51,711 nucleotides of DNA from Terriglobia bacterium (GTDB taxonomy: Bacteria; Acidobacteriota; Vicinamibacteria; Vicinamibacterales; CAVVIG01), in contig JAIQFX010000007.1 in assembly GCA_020073005.1 (NCBI GenBank), forward strand, positions 1-51,711, read 5' to 3'. A model generated the notes under the pieces. The model was not told the origin of the DNA. It was given only the letters and a program-made list of their open reading frames with translations, and did not search any database. Position numbers and translations under genes: made by a program. Shown here one piece after another: positions 17,147 through 25,887 of the stretch. The first letter of the stretch is position 1; every line of letters starts with the position of its first letter.

Positions 17147-17172
17147 CAACCTCCTTGTTTTCAGCGAGGTTG
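17147..17172. promoter_or_regulatory. Inverted repeat CAACCTC-N12-GAGGTTG in the divergent usp spacer
   Basis: CAACCTC (17147-17153) and GAGGTTG (17166-17172) are a perfect 7-base inverted repeat separated by 12 bases. It could be an operator for a dimeric regulator serving one or both divergent usp genes; no known motif was recognised. Confidence 0.4.
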
Positions 17173-17200
17173 CGCGCCGCCGGCGGCCGGGCGCGACAGG

Positions 17201-17225
17201 AAAACGGCACGCCGTGCCGGTTTTT
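17201..17225. terminator. Intrinsic-terminator-like hairpin between divergent genes
   Basis: AAAA, CGGCAC (17205-17210), GCC, GTGCCG (17214-17219), then TTTTT (17221-17225). The stem with a U-run on the plus strand and an A-run before it would work in both directions. Lying between two divergent genes, it is not at any gene end, so it may be a leader attenuator or a block to read-through. Confidence 0.55.
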
Positions 17226-17267
17226 CGGTAAGTCCGTGGATTGACTAGTGGATGGCGACGATATTCG

Positions 17268-17283
17268 TGGCATTTTGCTTGCG
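17268..17283 (+). promoter_or_regulatory. Sigma-54 promoter of usp-P-type ATPase operon
   Basis: TGGCATTTTGCTTGCG fits the -24/-12 consensus TGGCAY-N5-TTGC completely, including GG and GC with ten bases between. The expected start is near 17294, 13 bases before the usp ATG. Confidence 0.75.
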
Positions 17284-17306
17284 ACCATCCTTGATTGGAG
17301 TTGTCC

Positions 17307-17768
17307 ATGCTGCGACGCCGCTCCTCTCACAATCGGCTCCGGTTCCTTCTCTGCGGCGTGGATTTCTCGCGCCACTCACGCGCGGCCCTGCGCTGCGCGG
17401 CCGCGCTCGCGTCGGCTACCGGCGCCCGCCTGACGGTTCTCTTCGTCGACGATCCGCTGCTGGTCGCCGCGGCTGCGCGGCAGGGTCGAGGCAACGGCGG
17501 GCGCAAGACGCGCGCGGCGCTCGCGCGTTTCGTCGCGACCGCGCTGAAGGCGTCAGGCGCGCGCGTCGAGTGCGTCACGGCCGTCGGTGAGCCGGGCCCG
17601 GAGATCGCGCGGTTCGCGCGCCGCCAGAAGGCCGACATGGTCGTCGTCGGCACGCGCGGCGTCGGCGAGGCGCGCGCGCTGCTGTTCGGATCGACGGCGA
17701 ACTCCGTCGTGCGTCACGTGCGCATTCCCGTCGTGGTCGTGCCGTTGCCGGGAAGGACCGGGCGGTGA
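17307..17768 (+). CDS. Universal stress protein
   Basis: A 153-residue single-domain UspA protein: RFLLCGVDFSRHSRAAL at the start, GARLTVLFVDDPLLV, and the nucleotide loop VVVGTRGVGEARALLFGSTA near the end. The ATG at 17307 has a GGAG site six bases upstream. Its stop overlaps the GTG of the P-type ATPase gene, so the two are co-translated, and a strong sigma-54 promoter precedes it. Confidence 0.9.
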   Translation: MLRRRSSHNRLRFLLCGVDFSRHSRAALRCAAALASATGARLTVLFVDDPLLVAAAARQGRGNGGRKTRAALARFVATALKASGARVECVTAVGEPGPEIARFARRQKADMVVVGTRGVGEARALLFGSTANSVVRHVRIPVVVVPLPGRTGR

Positions 17769-20290
17769 CCGACACCGGCCTTTCCGACGAGGAGGCCGCG
17801 AGGCGTCTCGAGGCGGAAGGCCCCAACGAGCTCCCCACGACGCGGCCGCGGAGTCCCTGGAGGCTTCTGGCCGGCATCGTGCGCGAGCCGATGCTGCTCC
17901 TGCTGCTGGCGGCGGGCGGAACGTACGTGCTGCTTGGCGATGCGGCCGAAGCGCTGGCGATCGTCGGCGCGATCGTCGTCGTGATTGCGATCACCCTCTA
18001 TCAGGAGAATCGGACTGAACGGACCCTCTTCGCGCTGCGCGAACTGTCGAGCCCGCGCGCGCTGGTCATCCGCGGCGGCATCACGCGCCGGATCGCCGGC
18101 CGCGACGTCGTGCGCGGCGACCTGGTGATCCTCGAAGAAGGCGGACGCGTGCCGGCCGACGCCGTCGTGCAGTCGACGGCCAGCCTGCGCGTCGACGAGT
18201 CGCTGCTGACGGGAGAGTCGGTGCCGGTGCGCAAGGTCGCGCGGCCCGGTCCGATCGCGCTCGTGCCGCCGAGCCCCGCCGGCGGCCCTGAAGGTCCCGG
18301 CGGCGACGACCGGCCGTTCGTCTTCTCGGGCACCGTCGTCGTCGCCGGCGCCGGCGTGGCACGCGTGCAGGCGATCGGCGCCGCCACGGCGATGGGCCGC
18401 ATCGGCCGCGCCCTCGAGACGATCGAAATCGGCCGCACGCGGCTGCAGCAGGAAGTGAGCCGCGTCGTGCTGTTCCTCGCCGCGGCCGGTCTGTCGGTGT
18501 GCGCGCTGGTGGCGATCGGGCACGGGGCGACGAGCGGACACTGGCTCGCCGGCGTGCTCGCCGGTCTCACCGCGGCGATTGCGATGGTGCCCGAGGAATT
18601 CCCGGTCGTGCTCACGATCTTCCTCGCGCTCGGCGCCTGGCGCATCGCGCAGCACCGCGTGTTGACGCGGCGCGTGCCGGCGATCGAAACGCTCGGCGCC
18701 GCGACGGTGCTCTGCGTCGACAAGACGGGCACGTTGACGATGAACCGCATGGCCGTCGCCGCGGTCTGGTCGGCGGAAGACGGACGCGAGAACGAGCTCG
18801 ACGCGCCGCTGTCGCCGCCGGGCCGCCGCGTCATCGAGCACGCCGCGCTGTCGAGCAAGCCGTCGCCCTTCGATCCGATGGAGCGCGCGCTGCGCGATCT
18901 CGCCCCCCGCCTCGACATCGCCCCGCTGGACGCGAGCGCTCTCGTCCACGAATACCCGATCTCGGACGAGACCCTCGCGACGGCGAACGTCTGGCGTCAC
19001 GACGCGGACGCCCGTCGGCGCGTGGCCCTCAAGGGCGCGCCCGAGACCGTGGCGGCGCTGTGCCATCTCGACGCCGCGACGGCGGCCGGCGTGATGCAGC
19101 GTGTCGAGATGATGGCCGGACGCGGCCTGCGCGTGCTGGGCGTCGCGCGCGCCGGCGCGATGCCGGGGCCGCTGCCGGACTCGGTTCACGCGTTCGCGTT
19201 CCAGTTCCTGGGACTCGTGGCCTTCGCCGACCCGGTGCGGCCGGGCGTGCCGGAGGCGATCGCCGACTGCGCGAGCGCGGGCATCCGCGTCGTGATGCTG
19301 ACCGGCGACTACCCCGCCACGGCGCTGCACATCGCCCGCGCGATTGGCCTCGACGGCGCCGCGCAATGCCTGTCGGGATCAGACCTGACCCGCATGGACG
19401 ACGACGAGCTGCGGCGGCGCATCGCGACGGTCAACATCTTCGCGCGCATGGTGCCGGAGCAGAAGCTGCGGCTCGTGACCGCGTTCAAGGCGAACGACGA
19501 GGTCGTCGCGATGACCGGCGACGGCGTGAACGACGCGCCGGCACTCAAGGCGGCGGACATCGGGATCGCGATGGGCGGCCGCGGCACGGACGTCGCGCGC
19601 GAAGCGGGCGCGGTCGTGCTGCTCGACGACGACTTCACGTCGATCGTGCGCGCCGTGCGGCTCGGCCGCCGCATCTACGACAACATCCGCAAGGCCATGT
19701 CGTACGTGCTGGCCATTCACGTGCCGATCGCCGGCATGGCGCTGCTGCCCGTGATCCTCGCGCGGCCGCTTCTGTTGCTGCCGCTGCACGTGATCTTCAT
19801 CGAGCTGATCGTCGACCCGGCGTGCTCGATCGCGTTCGAGGCGGAGCCGGACGAGGCCGACGTGATGCGCCGGCCGCCGCGTCCGCCCGCGGCGCGCCTC
19901 TTCGATCGGCGCCTGGTGACGAGAAGCCTGCTGCAGGGCGTCGGCGCGTTCGCCGTCGCGGCGATCGTCTACGTCGCGGCGCAGGCGCAGGGGCTCGGCG
20001 ATCGCGACGTGCGCACGCTGACGTTCACGACGCTGATCATCGCGAACCTGTCGCTGATCTTCGCGAACCGCTCGTTCACGCGGCCGTCGTGGAGCGGATG
20101 GCGGTCGCCCAACCCGACGTTCTGGTGGCTGGCCGGCATCGCGCTGTCGCTGCTGGCGCTCATTCTGTTCGTCCCGCCGCTTCAGGATCTGTTCGCGCTG
20201 GCGCAGCCGCACCCGATCGATCTCGCCGTCTGCGCGCTCGCCGGCGTCGCGGCCGTGCTCTGGATGGAGATGACGAAAAAGCGAGTGTGA
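17765..20290 (+). CDS. Cation-transporting P-type ATPase (P2/Ca-type)
   Basis: An 841-residue P-type ATPase. In order: N-terminal cation ATPase domain (SDEEAARRLEAEGPNELP), actuator TGES (149-152), membrane helix 4 with VPEEFPVVLT, phosphorylation site CVDKTGTLT (D319), and hinge MTGDGVNDAPALKAADIGIA, then C-terminal membrane helices. The VPEEFP form and absence of CPC or heavy-metal domains place it in the COG0474 Ca2+/Mg2+/H+-like group; the ion is not predictable. Usp-coupled P-type ATPases are known from hypoxia regulons such as the mycobacterial DosR set, which matches the sigma-54 promoter context here. Confidence 0.92.
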   Translation: MTDTGLSDEEAARRLEAEGPNELPTTRPRSPWRLLAGIVREPMLLLLLAAGGTYVLLGDAAEALAIVGAIVVVIAITLYQENRTERTLFALRELSSPRALVIRGGITRRIAGRDVVRGDLVILEEGGRVPADAVVQSTASLRVDESLLTGESVPVRKVARPGPIALVPPSPAGGPEGPGGDDRPFVFSGTVVVAGAGVARVQAIGAATAMGRIGRALETIEIGRTRLQQEVSRVVLFLAAAGLSVCALVAIGHGATSGHWLAGVLAGLTAAIAMVPEEFPVVLTIFLALGAWRIAQHRVLTRRVPAIETLGAATVLCVDKTGTLTMNRMAVAAVWSAEDGRENELDAPLSPPGRRVIEHAALSSKPSPFDPMERALRDLAPRLDIAPLDASALVHEYPISDETLATANVWRHDADARRRVALKGAPETVAALCHLDAATAAGVMQRVEMMAGRGLRVLGVARAGAMPGPLPDSVHAFAFQFLGLVAFADPVRPGVPEAIADCASAGIRVVMLTGDYPATALHIARAIGLDGAAQCLSGSDLTRMDDDELRRRIATVNIFARMVPEQKLRLVTAFKANDEVVAMTGDGVNDAPALKAADIGIAMGGRGTDVAREAGAVVLLDDDFTSIVRAVRLGRRIYDNIRKAMSYVLAIHVPIAGMALLPVILARPLLLLPLHVIFIELIVDPACSIAFEAEPDEADVMRRPPRPPAARLFDRRLVTRSLLQGVGAFAVAAIVYVAAQAQGLGDRDVRTLTFTTLIIANLSLIFANRSFTRPSWSGWRSPNPTFWWLAGIALSLLALILFVPPLQDLFALAQPHPIDLAVCALAGVAAVLWMEMTKKRV

Positions 20291-20293
20291 CTT

Positions 20294-21313
20294 ATGAGAG
20301 TACACCTTCGACTGCGCCTGTCGTTCTTCGTGTTCTGCGCCGCCAGCGTGATGGGGGGCGCGCTCGCCGCGCGCGCGATCGCCGCGCCGCCCGGGGGCGG
20401 CACGATCGTGCGCGTCCACGTCACCAGCGCCGCGCGATCCATCGACGGCACGGGCGTCCTGATCCACCAGGCTCGTCAGCAGGACGAGACCGCGCTGTAC
20501 TTCCTGACGTCCGCGCACCTGTTCGAAGACGCGGGTCCGTACCGGGTGCGCGTGAAGCTGAACGCGTGGGACACGATCGACATCGGCGCGGACGGCACGT
20601 TCATCCCGCCATCGCGGCCGGGGCCGCCCGGGGAGATCGCGATCCTGCGCGCGACGACGAAGGCCGGCGCGTACGCGGGGCTCGTGACCGTGCCGATCGT
20701 GTTCGACGCGCCCGCCACGGGCGGCGTGTTCGTCGTCTCGGGATTGGATCCCGCCGACGTGGCGGCGGCCGGCGCGCAGCACGTGTTGTTCAGCGCGACG
20801 ACATTCCTGATCGGCGATCGCCCGATCACCGATCTCCACGACTGCGCGGGCGCGCCCGCGCTGCTGCCGGCCGGCGTCTTCGGCCTCGTCAGCGAATGCG
20901 GCAGCGGCCTGCCGCCCGTCGTCTCGCGGCTCTCGGCGGCGCGCGCGTTCATCGCCGATCACGTGCCGGGATGGGACGCGACGCCGACGCGCACGACGCA
21001 GTACGAAGTGATCGGGCGCGAGATGCCGGGGCCGGTGCTGACCGTCGCCTGCGATGACGTGAAGACAGGCGCGGTCCAGGTGCCCGTCCAGCTCGCGCCG
21101 CGTCAGGCGCTGATCGATGCGACGGCGGAGTTCACGAATCCGAAGTCGCTGCGGCTGGGCGACCTCACGGTCGAGAACATCACCGATCACGCGGTGAAAG
21201 TGCGGTTCACGATGGTGGGCGTGCCGCCGCCGCTGACGAAAGATCCCGGCGCCGTGTGCCCGCAGGGCCAGGCGGTCGTGACGATCAAGGCGACGGTCGT
21301 GCAGTGGCCGTAG
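20294..21313 (+). CDS. Secreted trypsin-like fold protein, probably catalytically degenerate
   Basis: A 339-residue exported protein with signal peptide (LSFFVFCAASVMGGALAARAIA). The segment GTGVLIHQ followed by LYFLTSAHLFED resembles the start of a trypsin/Do-like protease, with H in the TSAHLF position. The usual Asp is replaced in GEIAILRA, and no GDSG serine motif is found near ITDLHDCAGAPALLPAG. The C-terminal third (VQLAPRQALIDATAEFTN onward) looks like a beta-sandwich. It starts three bases after the P-type ATPase stop, so it shares that operon. Likely a binding protein rather than an active protease. Confidence 0.65.
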   Translation: MRVHLRLRLSFFVFCAASVMGGALAARAIAAPPGGGTIVRVHVTSAARSIDGTGVLIHQARQQDETALYFLTSAHLFEDAGPYRVRVKLNAWDTIDIGADGTFIPPSRPGPPGEIAILRATTKAGAYAGLVTVPIVFDAPATGGVFVVSGLDPADVAAAGAQHVLFSATTFLIGDRPITDLHDCAGAPALLPAGVFGLVSECGSGLPPVVSRLSAARAFIADHVPGWDATPTRTTQYEVIGREMPGPVLTVACDDVKTGAVQVPVQLAPRQALIDATAEFTNPKSLRLGDLTVENITDHAVKVRFTMVGVPPPLTKDPGAVCPQGQAVVTIKATVVQWP

Positions 21314-21341
21314 AAAGGGAACCACATTTCTTTCTGCGGTA

Positions 21342-22583
21342 TCAGCGGTACATCCTCAGCTGTAGAAACAACGCGCGCGGGGAGGCGCCGAATTCGCTGC
21401 CGAGCTGCAGCGCGGACGGCGCGCGGCCGTACGGGGCGTAGCCGCTCACGAGGACCGACCAGCGATCGCCCGGCGTGATCGTCAGCGACGGCGCGACGAC
21501 GCCCGATCCGTCCGCCGGATCGTGCAGCCACTGTCCCGCCAGCGAGATCTCCGGCGACACCTCGTACGACGTGAGCGCCGCGACGGCGTGACGGCCGAGG
21601 ATCTGCGTGTCGCCGCGCAGGTAGCGCTCCCGAAACGCGGGATCCTGCAGGAGCGCGAGGATGGCCGCCGGCGACGTGGCGCCGTACCCGGAGTAGTGAT
21701 ACTCGACGAAGGTCAGCAGGCCGTGCCCCAACGGGAAGCGGTACGAGCCGCCGGCCACTGCTTTCATCACGTCGCCGAATCGCGCGGCCTCGCCGTGGAC
21801 CTCGACGTCGCCGATCGCGATCGAGCTGGTCGCGCCCGCGAACGCGTCGCTCGCGCGCTTCCCCGCCATCACCTCGACGTCCGCCGTGCCCGCGTACCCG
21901 CGGAGCCGCGCCGCCGCGACCGACCGATCGAGCGAGTCGCCGAACGCGCCGACGGCGTCGAGCGACACGCGATCGGCGAGCTTCACGTCCGCGCGCACGG
22001 CGTCGACGCCGCGCCGCCATTCGCGATCGGCTTCGAGCGGCGTGAACGGCGCGAACAAATCGACGGCACCGAACAGGACGCCGCGGCCCCAGCCGATCGC
22101 CTGCCGGCCGATCGTCACGTTGGCGCGCGGCAGCCGGACGTGCACGGCCGCGCGATCGATTTCGGCGCGCCAGTCGGCGTTCGCCGACGACGCCACGCTC
22201 CAGTCGAGCTGGCGCAGGCGGTACGGCGCGGCGGCCTCGGCCGGCAGCACGCCCGCGCCGACGCCCGTCGACGTCGTCGAGAACACCAGGAACCGCTGCT
22301 CGAACGCGCCTTCGACGGTCACGATGTCGTTCACACGCCCGGACGGCTCGAGGCGAAAGCGCCAGAAGCCGGTCGCGCTGCCGCGATCCGGAAACAGGAA
22401 CGGATCGTCCGGCAACTGGGACAGCAGGACGCTGCTCTTCAGCGACGACCGCAGCGCGAACGCCGACGTGTCGTCAGCCGGGGCCGGCGCGGGCACGGTC
22501 TGTCCGGACGCCCGGCCGCTGCCCACCATGACGACGATCGCGGCGATCGCGGCCGCGCGCCAGGGTCGCGGGCGCACGATCAC
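21342..22583 (-). CDS. Outer-membrane beta-barrel protein of an ABC export operon
   Basis: A 413-residue protein with signal peptide (RAAAIAAIVVMVGSGRASGQ) and many alternating-hydrophobic strands ending in the aromatic RALFLQLRMYR, as expected for an outer-membrane barrel. The text NVTIGRQAIGWGRGVLF and DLFAPFTPLEADREWRRGVDAVR recalls porin-like or DUF1302-type barrels. It starts at GTG 22583, overlapping the stop of the ATPase gene, as last gene of the LolA-permease-permease-ATPase operon, and is therefore a good candidate for the outer-membrane end of that system. Confidence 0.75.
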   Translation of the reverse strand: MIVRPRPWRAAAIAAIVVMVGSGRASGQTVPAPAPADDTSAFALRSSLKSSVLLSQLPDDPFLFPDRGSATGFWRFRLEPSGRVNDIVTVEGAFEQRFLVFSTTSTGVGAGVLPAEAAAPYRLRQLDWSVASSANADWRAEIDRAAVHVRLPRANVTIGRQAIGWGRGVLFGAVDLFAPFTPLEADREWRRGVDAVRADVKLADRVSLDAVGAFGDSLDRSVAAARLRGYAGTADVEVMAGKRASDAFAGATSSIAIGDVEVHGEAARFGDVMKAVAGGSYRFPLGHGLLTFVEYHYSGYGATSPAAILALLQDPAFRERYLRGDTQILGRHAVAALTSYEVSPEISLAGQWLHDPADGSGVVAPSLTITPGDRWSVLVSGYAPYGRAPSALQLGSEFGASPRALFLQLRMYR

Positions 22584-23353
22584 ACTCCGACCGTCCGCGC
22601 GGCGACGGCCGGCAGGATCGTGTGCGGCGGCTCGCCGCCGGTGAGATCGTCGCGCGCGATGCGGCCGTCGACGAGCGTCACGATGCGGACCGCGTGCGCG
22701 ACGACGCGCGGATCGTGCGTGGAGAAGATGAACGTCATACCATGACGGTCGCGCAGGTCGCGCATCAGGTGCATGAGGGTCTCGGCGTTCTCCCCGTCGA
22801 GATTCGCCGTCGGCTCGTCGGCGAGGACGATTGCCGGCCGCGCGGCGACGGCCCGCGCGACGGCGACGCGCTGCTGCTGGCCGCCGGAGAGCTCGTTGAT
22901 GCGGCGATCCGCGAGATCGGCGAGGCCGAGCTCCGCGAGCACCTCCTGCGCGCGCGCGCGGCGATCGATATCGGCGCCCTGCAGCTCGAGCACGAACTCG
23001 ACGTTCTCGCGCGCCGTCAGGACGGGCACGAGGTTGTACGCCTGGAAGACGAAGCCGAGCGACTGCAGCCGCAGGTGCGCGCGCTCGTGCTTGGACAGCG
23101 ACGCGATCGGGCGGCCCAGCACGAGCAGCTCGCCGGCGGTCGGCACGTCGAGCGCGCCGATCAGATTGAGGAGCGTCGTCTTGCCGCTGCCCGACGGTCC
23201 CACCAGCGCCAGGAACTCGCCGGCGCCGACCTCGAGGTCGACGCCGCGCAGCGCCCACACCTCCTGCCGGCCGGTGACGAACGCTTTCGTCACGCCGCGC
23301 GCGCGCACGATGGGGTCGGATGTCTGAGTCATGGCGTCACCGTCATTCGACAT
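22580..23353 (-). CDS. ABC transporter ATP-binding protein (LolD/MacB type)
   Basis: A 257-residue ATPase with Walker [11 protein letters not shown]-loop [10 protein letters not shown], signature [14 protein letters not shown], Walker [13 protein letters not shown] and H-loop FSTHD. The subclass (LolD/FtsE/MacB) serves FtsX-type permeases, two of which lie just upstream in the same operon. Start at 23353; an ATG at 23332 (MTQTSDP) is also possible. Confidence 0.93.
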   Translation of the reverse strand: MSNDGDAMTQTSDPIVRARGVTKAFVTGRQEVWALRGVDLEVGAGEFLALVGPSGSGKTTLLNLIGALDVPTAGELLVLGRPIASLSKHERAHLRLQSLGFVFQAYNLVPVLTARENVEFVLELQGADIDRRARAQEVLAELGLADLADRRINELSGGQQQRVAVARAVAARPAIVLADEPTANLDGENAETLMHLMRDLRDRHGMTFIFSTHDPRVVAHAVRIVTLVDGRIARDDLTGGEPPHTILPAVAARTVGV

Positions 23354-23357
23354 TCCA

Positions 23358-24593
23358 CTATTGCGCCACCCGCAGGGCGACCGCCGGATCGGTCCGCGCC
23401 GCGTACCACGCGGGATACAGCGACGCCAGGATCGTGGCGCCCATCGCGACGGCGCTGATGTACGGCACGATCCACCAGCCGAAGTCGCCGTAGATCACGG
23501 GATCGAACAGCACGCCCTGGAACGCGTACGTGCCGCCCACGTACCGGCTGAAGTCGAGCCCCGTGTGCGCGAGCTTCCAGACGAGGGGCAGTCCGGCGGC
23601 CACCGCGAGCAGCGCTCCCCCGCCGCCGAGCATCAGCGCTTCCTGCACGATCAGCCAGACCATCCGCGGACCGCTCATGCCGAGCGCGGCGAGCACGGCG
23701 AATTCGCGCCGGCGCTCGAGCACCGCGGCCAGCTGGGCGCTGGCGACGCCGAGCAGCACGATCAACAGGATGATGCCGCTCACGAAGCGCGTCATGGCCG
23801 CGTCCTGCTCGAGGTGCCCTTCGATTTCCGGCGCCAGCTCCGACAGCGTCATGACATCGTCTCCGTGAGCGACGGACTGGACCAGACGCGCGCGCGCGCG
23901 ATCGATCTCGCGGTAGTCGTTCAGCACGATCGACACTTCGCCGGCGCCGGGAAATCCGCTCAGGCGCTGCAGATCCTCGAGCACGACCTGACAGACGGCG
24001 AGGTCGGTGTCGTCGCTGCCGGTCGAGACGATGCCGACGAGACGAAAGAGCGCGCTCTGGATCTCGCCGCCCGGCCCGACCGTCGTCGCCACGATTTCAT
24101 CGTCGAGATCCGCCGTCAGGCGATCGGCGATCGCCCGGCCCGCGACGAGCGTGCCCGTTTCGCCGGCGCGGAGGTAGCGTCCCCGCTGCAGCGTCCGGAC
24201 GTAGCGGAACGTCCGCGGCTCGACGTCCGGCTGCACCCCCGCCAGTTCCACGGGCACGACGTGCGTGCCGACGGCGAGCAGCACCTGCGCGCGCACCCGC
24301 GCCGTGACGGAGGCGACGCCCGGGAGCGCCTGCGCCGCGGCGAAATCGGCGCGCCAGTCGGCCAGCCGCAGGCGGGGCTCGCGCCGTCCGCGCCAGTCGG
24401 CGGGCACGATGCGAACGTGGCCCATGCCGCTGGCGGATCCCGCGCGGGCGAACAGTTCGCCGCGGCCCTTGTTCAGGCTTTCCATGAACAGCGCGAGGAC
24501 GCAGCCGATCGCGATGCCGACGATCGACAGGATCGTCCGCCTGAAATTGCGTCCGACGCTGCGCGCCGCGTATTTCGTCGAGACCATTCTCAC
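23358..24593 (-). CDS. FtsX-like ABC permease (LolC/E type), second of pair
   Basis: A 411-residue permease: first membrane helix RRTILSIVGIAIGCVLALF, a large periplasmic MacB_PCD-like domain, then three C-terminal helices with LERRREFAVLAALGMSGPRM and the end block YPAWYAARTDPAVALRVAQ. It starts at GTG 24593 or ATG 24587. A family A repeat lies between it and the upstream permease. Together with its partner it should form the inner-membrane heterodimer that extracts a lipid or lipoprotein-like cargo. Confidence 0.9.
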   Translation of the reverse strand: MRMVSTKYAARSVGRNFRRTILSIVGIAIGCVLALFMESLNKGRGELFARAGSASGMGHVRIVPADWRGRREPRLRLADWRADFAAAQALPGVASVTARVRAQVLLAVGTHVVPVELAGVQPDVEPRTFRYVRTLQRGRYLRAGETGTLVAGRAIADRLTADLDDEIVATTVGPGGEIQSALFRLVGIVSTGSDDTDLAVCQVVLEDLQRLSGFPGAGEVSIVLNDYREIDRARARLVQSVAHGDDVMTLSELAPEIEGHLEQDAAMTRFVSGIILLIVLLGVASAQLAAVLERRREFAVLAALGMSGPRMVWLIVQEALMLGGGGALLAVAAGLPLVWKLAHTGLDFSRYVGGTYAFQGVLFDPVIYGDFGWWIVPYISAVAMGATILASLYPAWYAARTDPAVALRVAQ

Positions 24594-24609
24594 GCGCTCA
24601 ACGCTCCTC

Positions 24610-24633
24610 GCTCGGCTGAAAGCCTCGCGCTAC
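24610..24633. repeat. Repeat family A copy between two permease genes
   Basis: GCTCGGCTGAAAGCCTCGCG followed by CTAC is identical over 24 bases to the copy at 12120-12143. It occupies most of the 49-base gap inside the export operon. Confidence 0.8.
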
Positions 24634-24642
24634 AAGTCGCGG

Positions 24643-25887
24643 TCACTCTCTCAACGCGCGCGCCGGCTGGAGCCGCGCCGCGCGCAAGGCCGGCCACGCC
24701 GACGCGAGAATCGCCGTCGCCATCACCGCGAGCACGACCCGGACGATGTCGATCGCCGCCAGACGTGGACGGATGATCATCGTGAACGTCACGCCCCAGG
24801 CCGACACGCTGCTCGGGCCGACGCCCGTCAGCTTCGCGTAGTCCACGCCGACGTGGTGCGCCCACGCGACCAGGGCGCCGCCAAGCGCGGTGCCCAGCAG
24901 CGCGCCCGTCACGCCGAGCGCGAGGGACTCGACGAGAATCATCGCCACGATGCGCGACGGCGCCGTGCCGAGCGCGAGCAGCATGCCGAACTCGTGCGTG
25001 CGCTCGAACGTGGACATCAGCGCCGTGTTCGCCACGCCCGCCGCCGCGGCGACGAACACCAGCAGCAGGATGAACACCCACATGACCGCCACCAGCTCGA
25101 CAAGATCGTTCATGCCGGGCGCCGCCGTCTTCCAGTCCAGCACTTCAACGCCGGCCAGCTCCGGCGATCCGCCCAGCCGCGTCGCCAACGACTGCGCTCG
25201 CGCCGGATCCCGCGCGTAGATGACCAGCTCGTGCGCTTCGTCGCCCATGGCGAACAGCTCGCGCGCGTCGGCGAGCGGCATGACGATCGCCTGGCGATTC
25301 ACGAGGTCGACGGACGTGTCGACGAGCGCGGCGACGGTGAAGAAATCGTTGGCGAGCGATCCATCGATGCCCTGTCCGACGATCGCGATCTCGGCGCCCT
25401 GCGTCGCTCCCATCTGCTCCGCCAGCAGCCGGCCCATCAGCACGCGACGGCCGCCGAGCGGCACCTTCAAGCCCTGGAGCAGACGCGACGGACGGGTGGC
25501 CTCGGCCATGTCGACGCCCACGACGACGACGGCGAACCCCTCCTCGCCGAGCGCCGCGAGCGCCGGCGCGTAGACCCGCACGTCGACGCCGGCGACGTCA
25601 GGATCGCGGCGCACCGCCTCGACAGCCTGCGACACGCGGCCCATCGTCTTGTCCATCGCGCGCGTATGGCGCCATTCCGGCGCGTGCGCCTGCACGTGTC
25701 CCAGCATCGGACCCGTGATCGTGTCGATGAGGTAGTCGGCCTCCCACCGCAGGATGCCGTCGTAGAGCAGGACGAGCGTCACGGACAGGCCAATCGCCGC
25801 GAGCGCCAGCGCCGTGCGGCGGGGATTGCGCCAGAGATTGCGCCACGCGATGCGCCACGTCGTCGGCAGGCGGAGGCGCATCGTCAT
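24643..25887 (-). CDS. FtsX-like ABC permease (LolC/E type), first of pair
   Basis: A 414-residue permease with the same layout as its neighbour: WRNPRRTALALAAIGLSVTLVLL as first helix, periplasmic domain, then FERTHEFGMLLALGTAPSRI and C-terminal AWPALRAARLQPARALRE. The ATG overlaps the stop of the LolA-like gene (ATGA). The two permeases are not close copies, so a LolC/LolE-like heterodimer is likely. Confidence 0.9.
   Translation of the reverse strand: MTMRLRLPTTWRIAWRNLWRNPRRTALALAAIGLSVTLVLLYDGILRWEADYLIDTITGPMLGHVQAHAPEWRHTRAMDKTMGRVSQAVEAVRRDPDVAGVDVRVYAPALAALGEEGFAVVVVGVDMAEATRPSRLLQGLKVPLGGRRVLMGRLLAEQMGATQGAEIAIVGQGIDGSLANDFFTVAALVDTSVDLVNRQAIVMPLADARELFAMGDEAHELVIYARDPARAQSLATRLGGSPELAGVEVLDWKTAAPGMNDLVELVAVMWVFILLLVFVAAAAGVANTALMSTFERTHEFGMLLALGTAPSRIVAMILVESLALGVTGALLGTALGGALVAWAHHVGVDYAKLTGVGPSSVSAWGVTFTMIIRPRLAAIDIVRVVLAVMATAILASAWPALRAARLQPARALRE

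Noticed and set aside
20294-21313. Active serine protease
   Set aside because: Only the His-like position is kept; the Asp is Glu and no GDSG serine motif is present.
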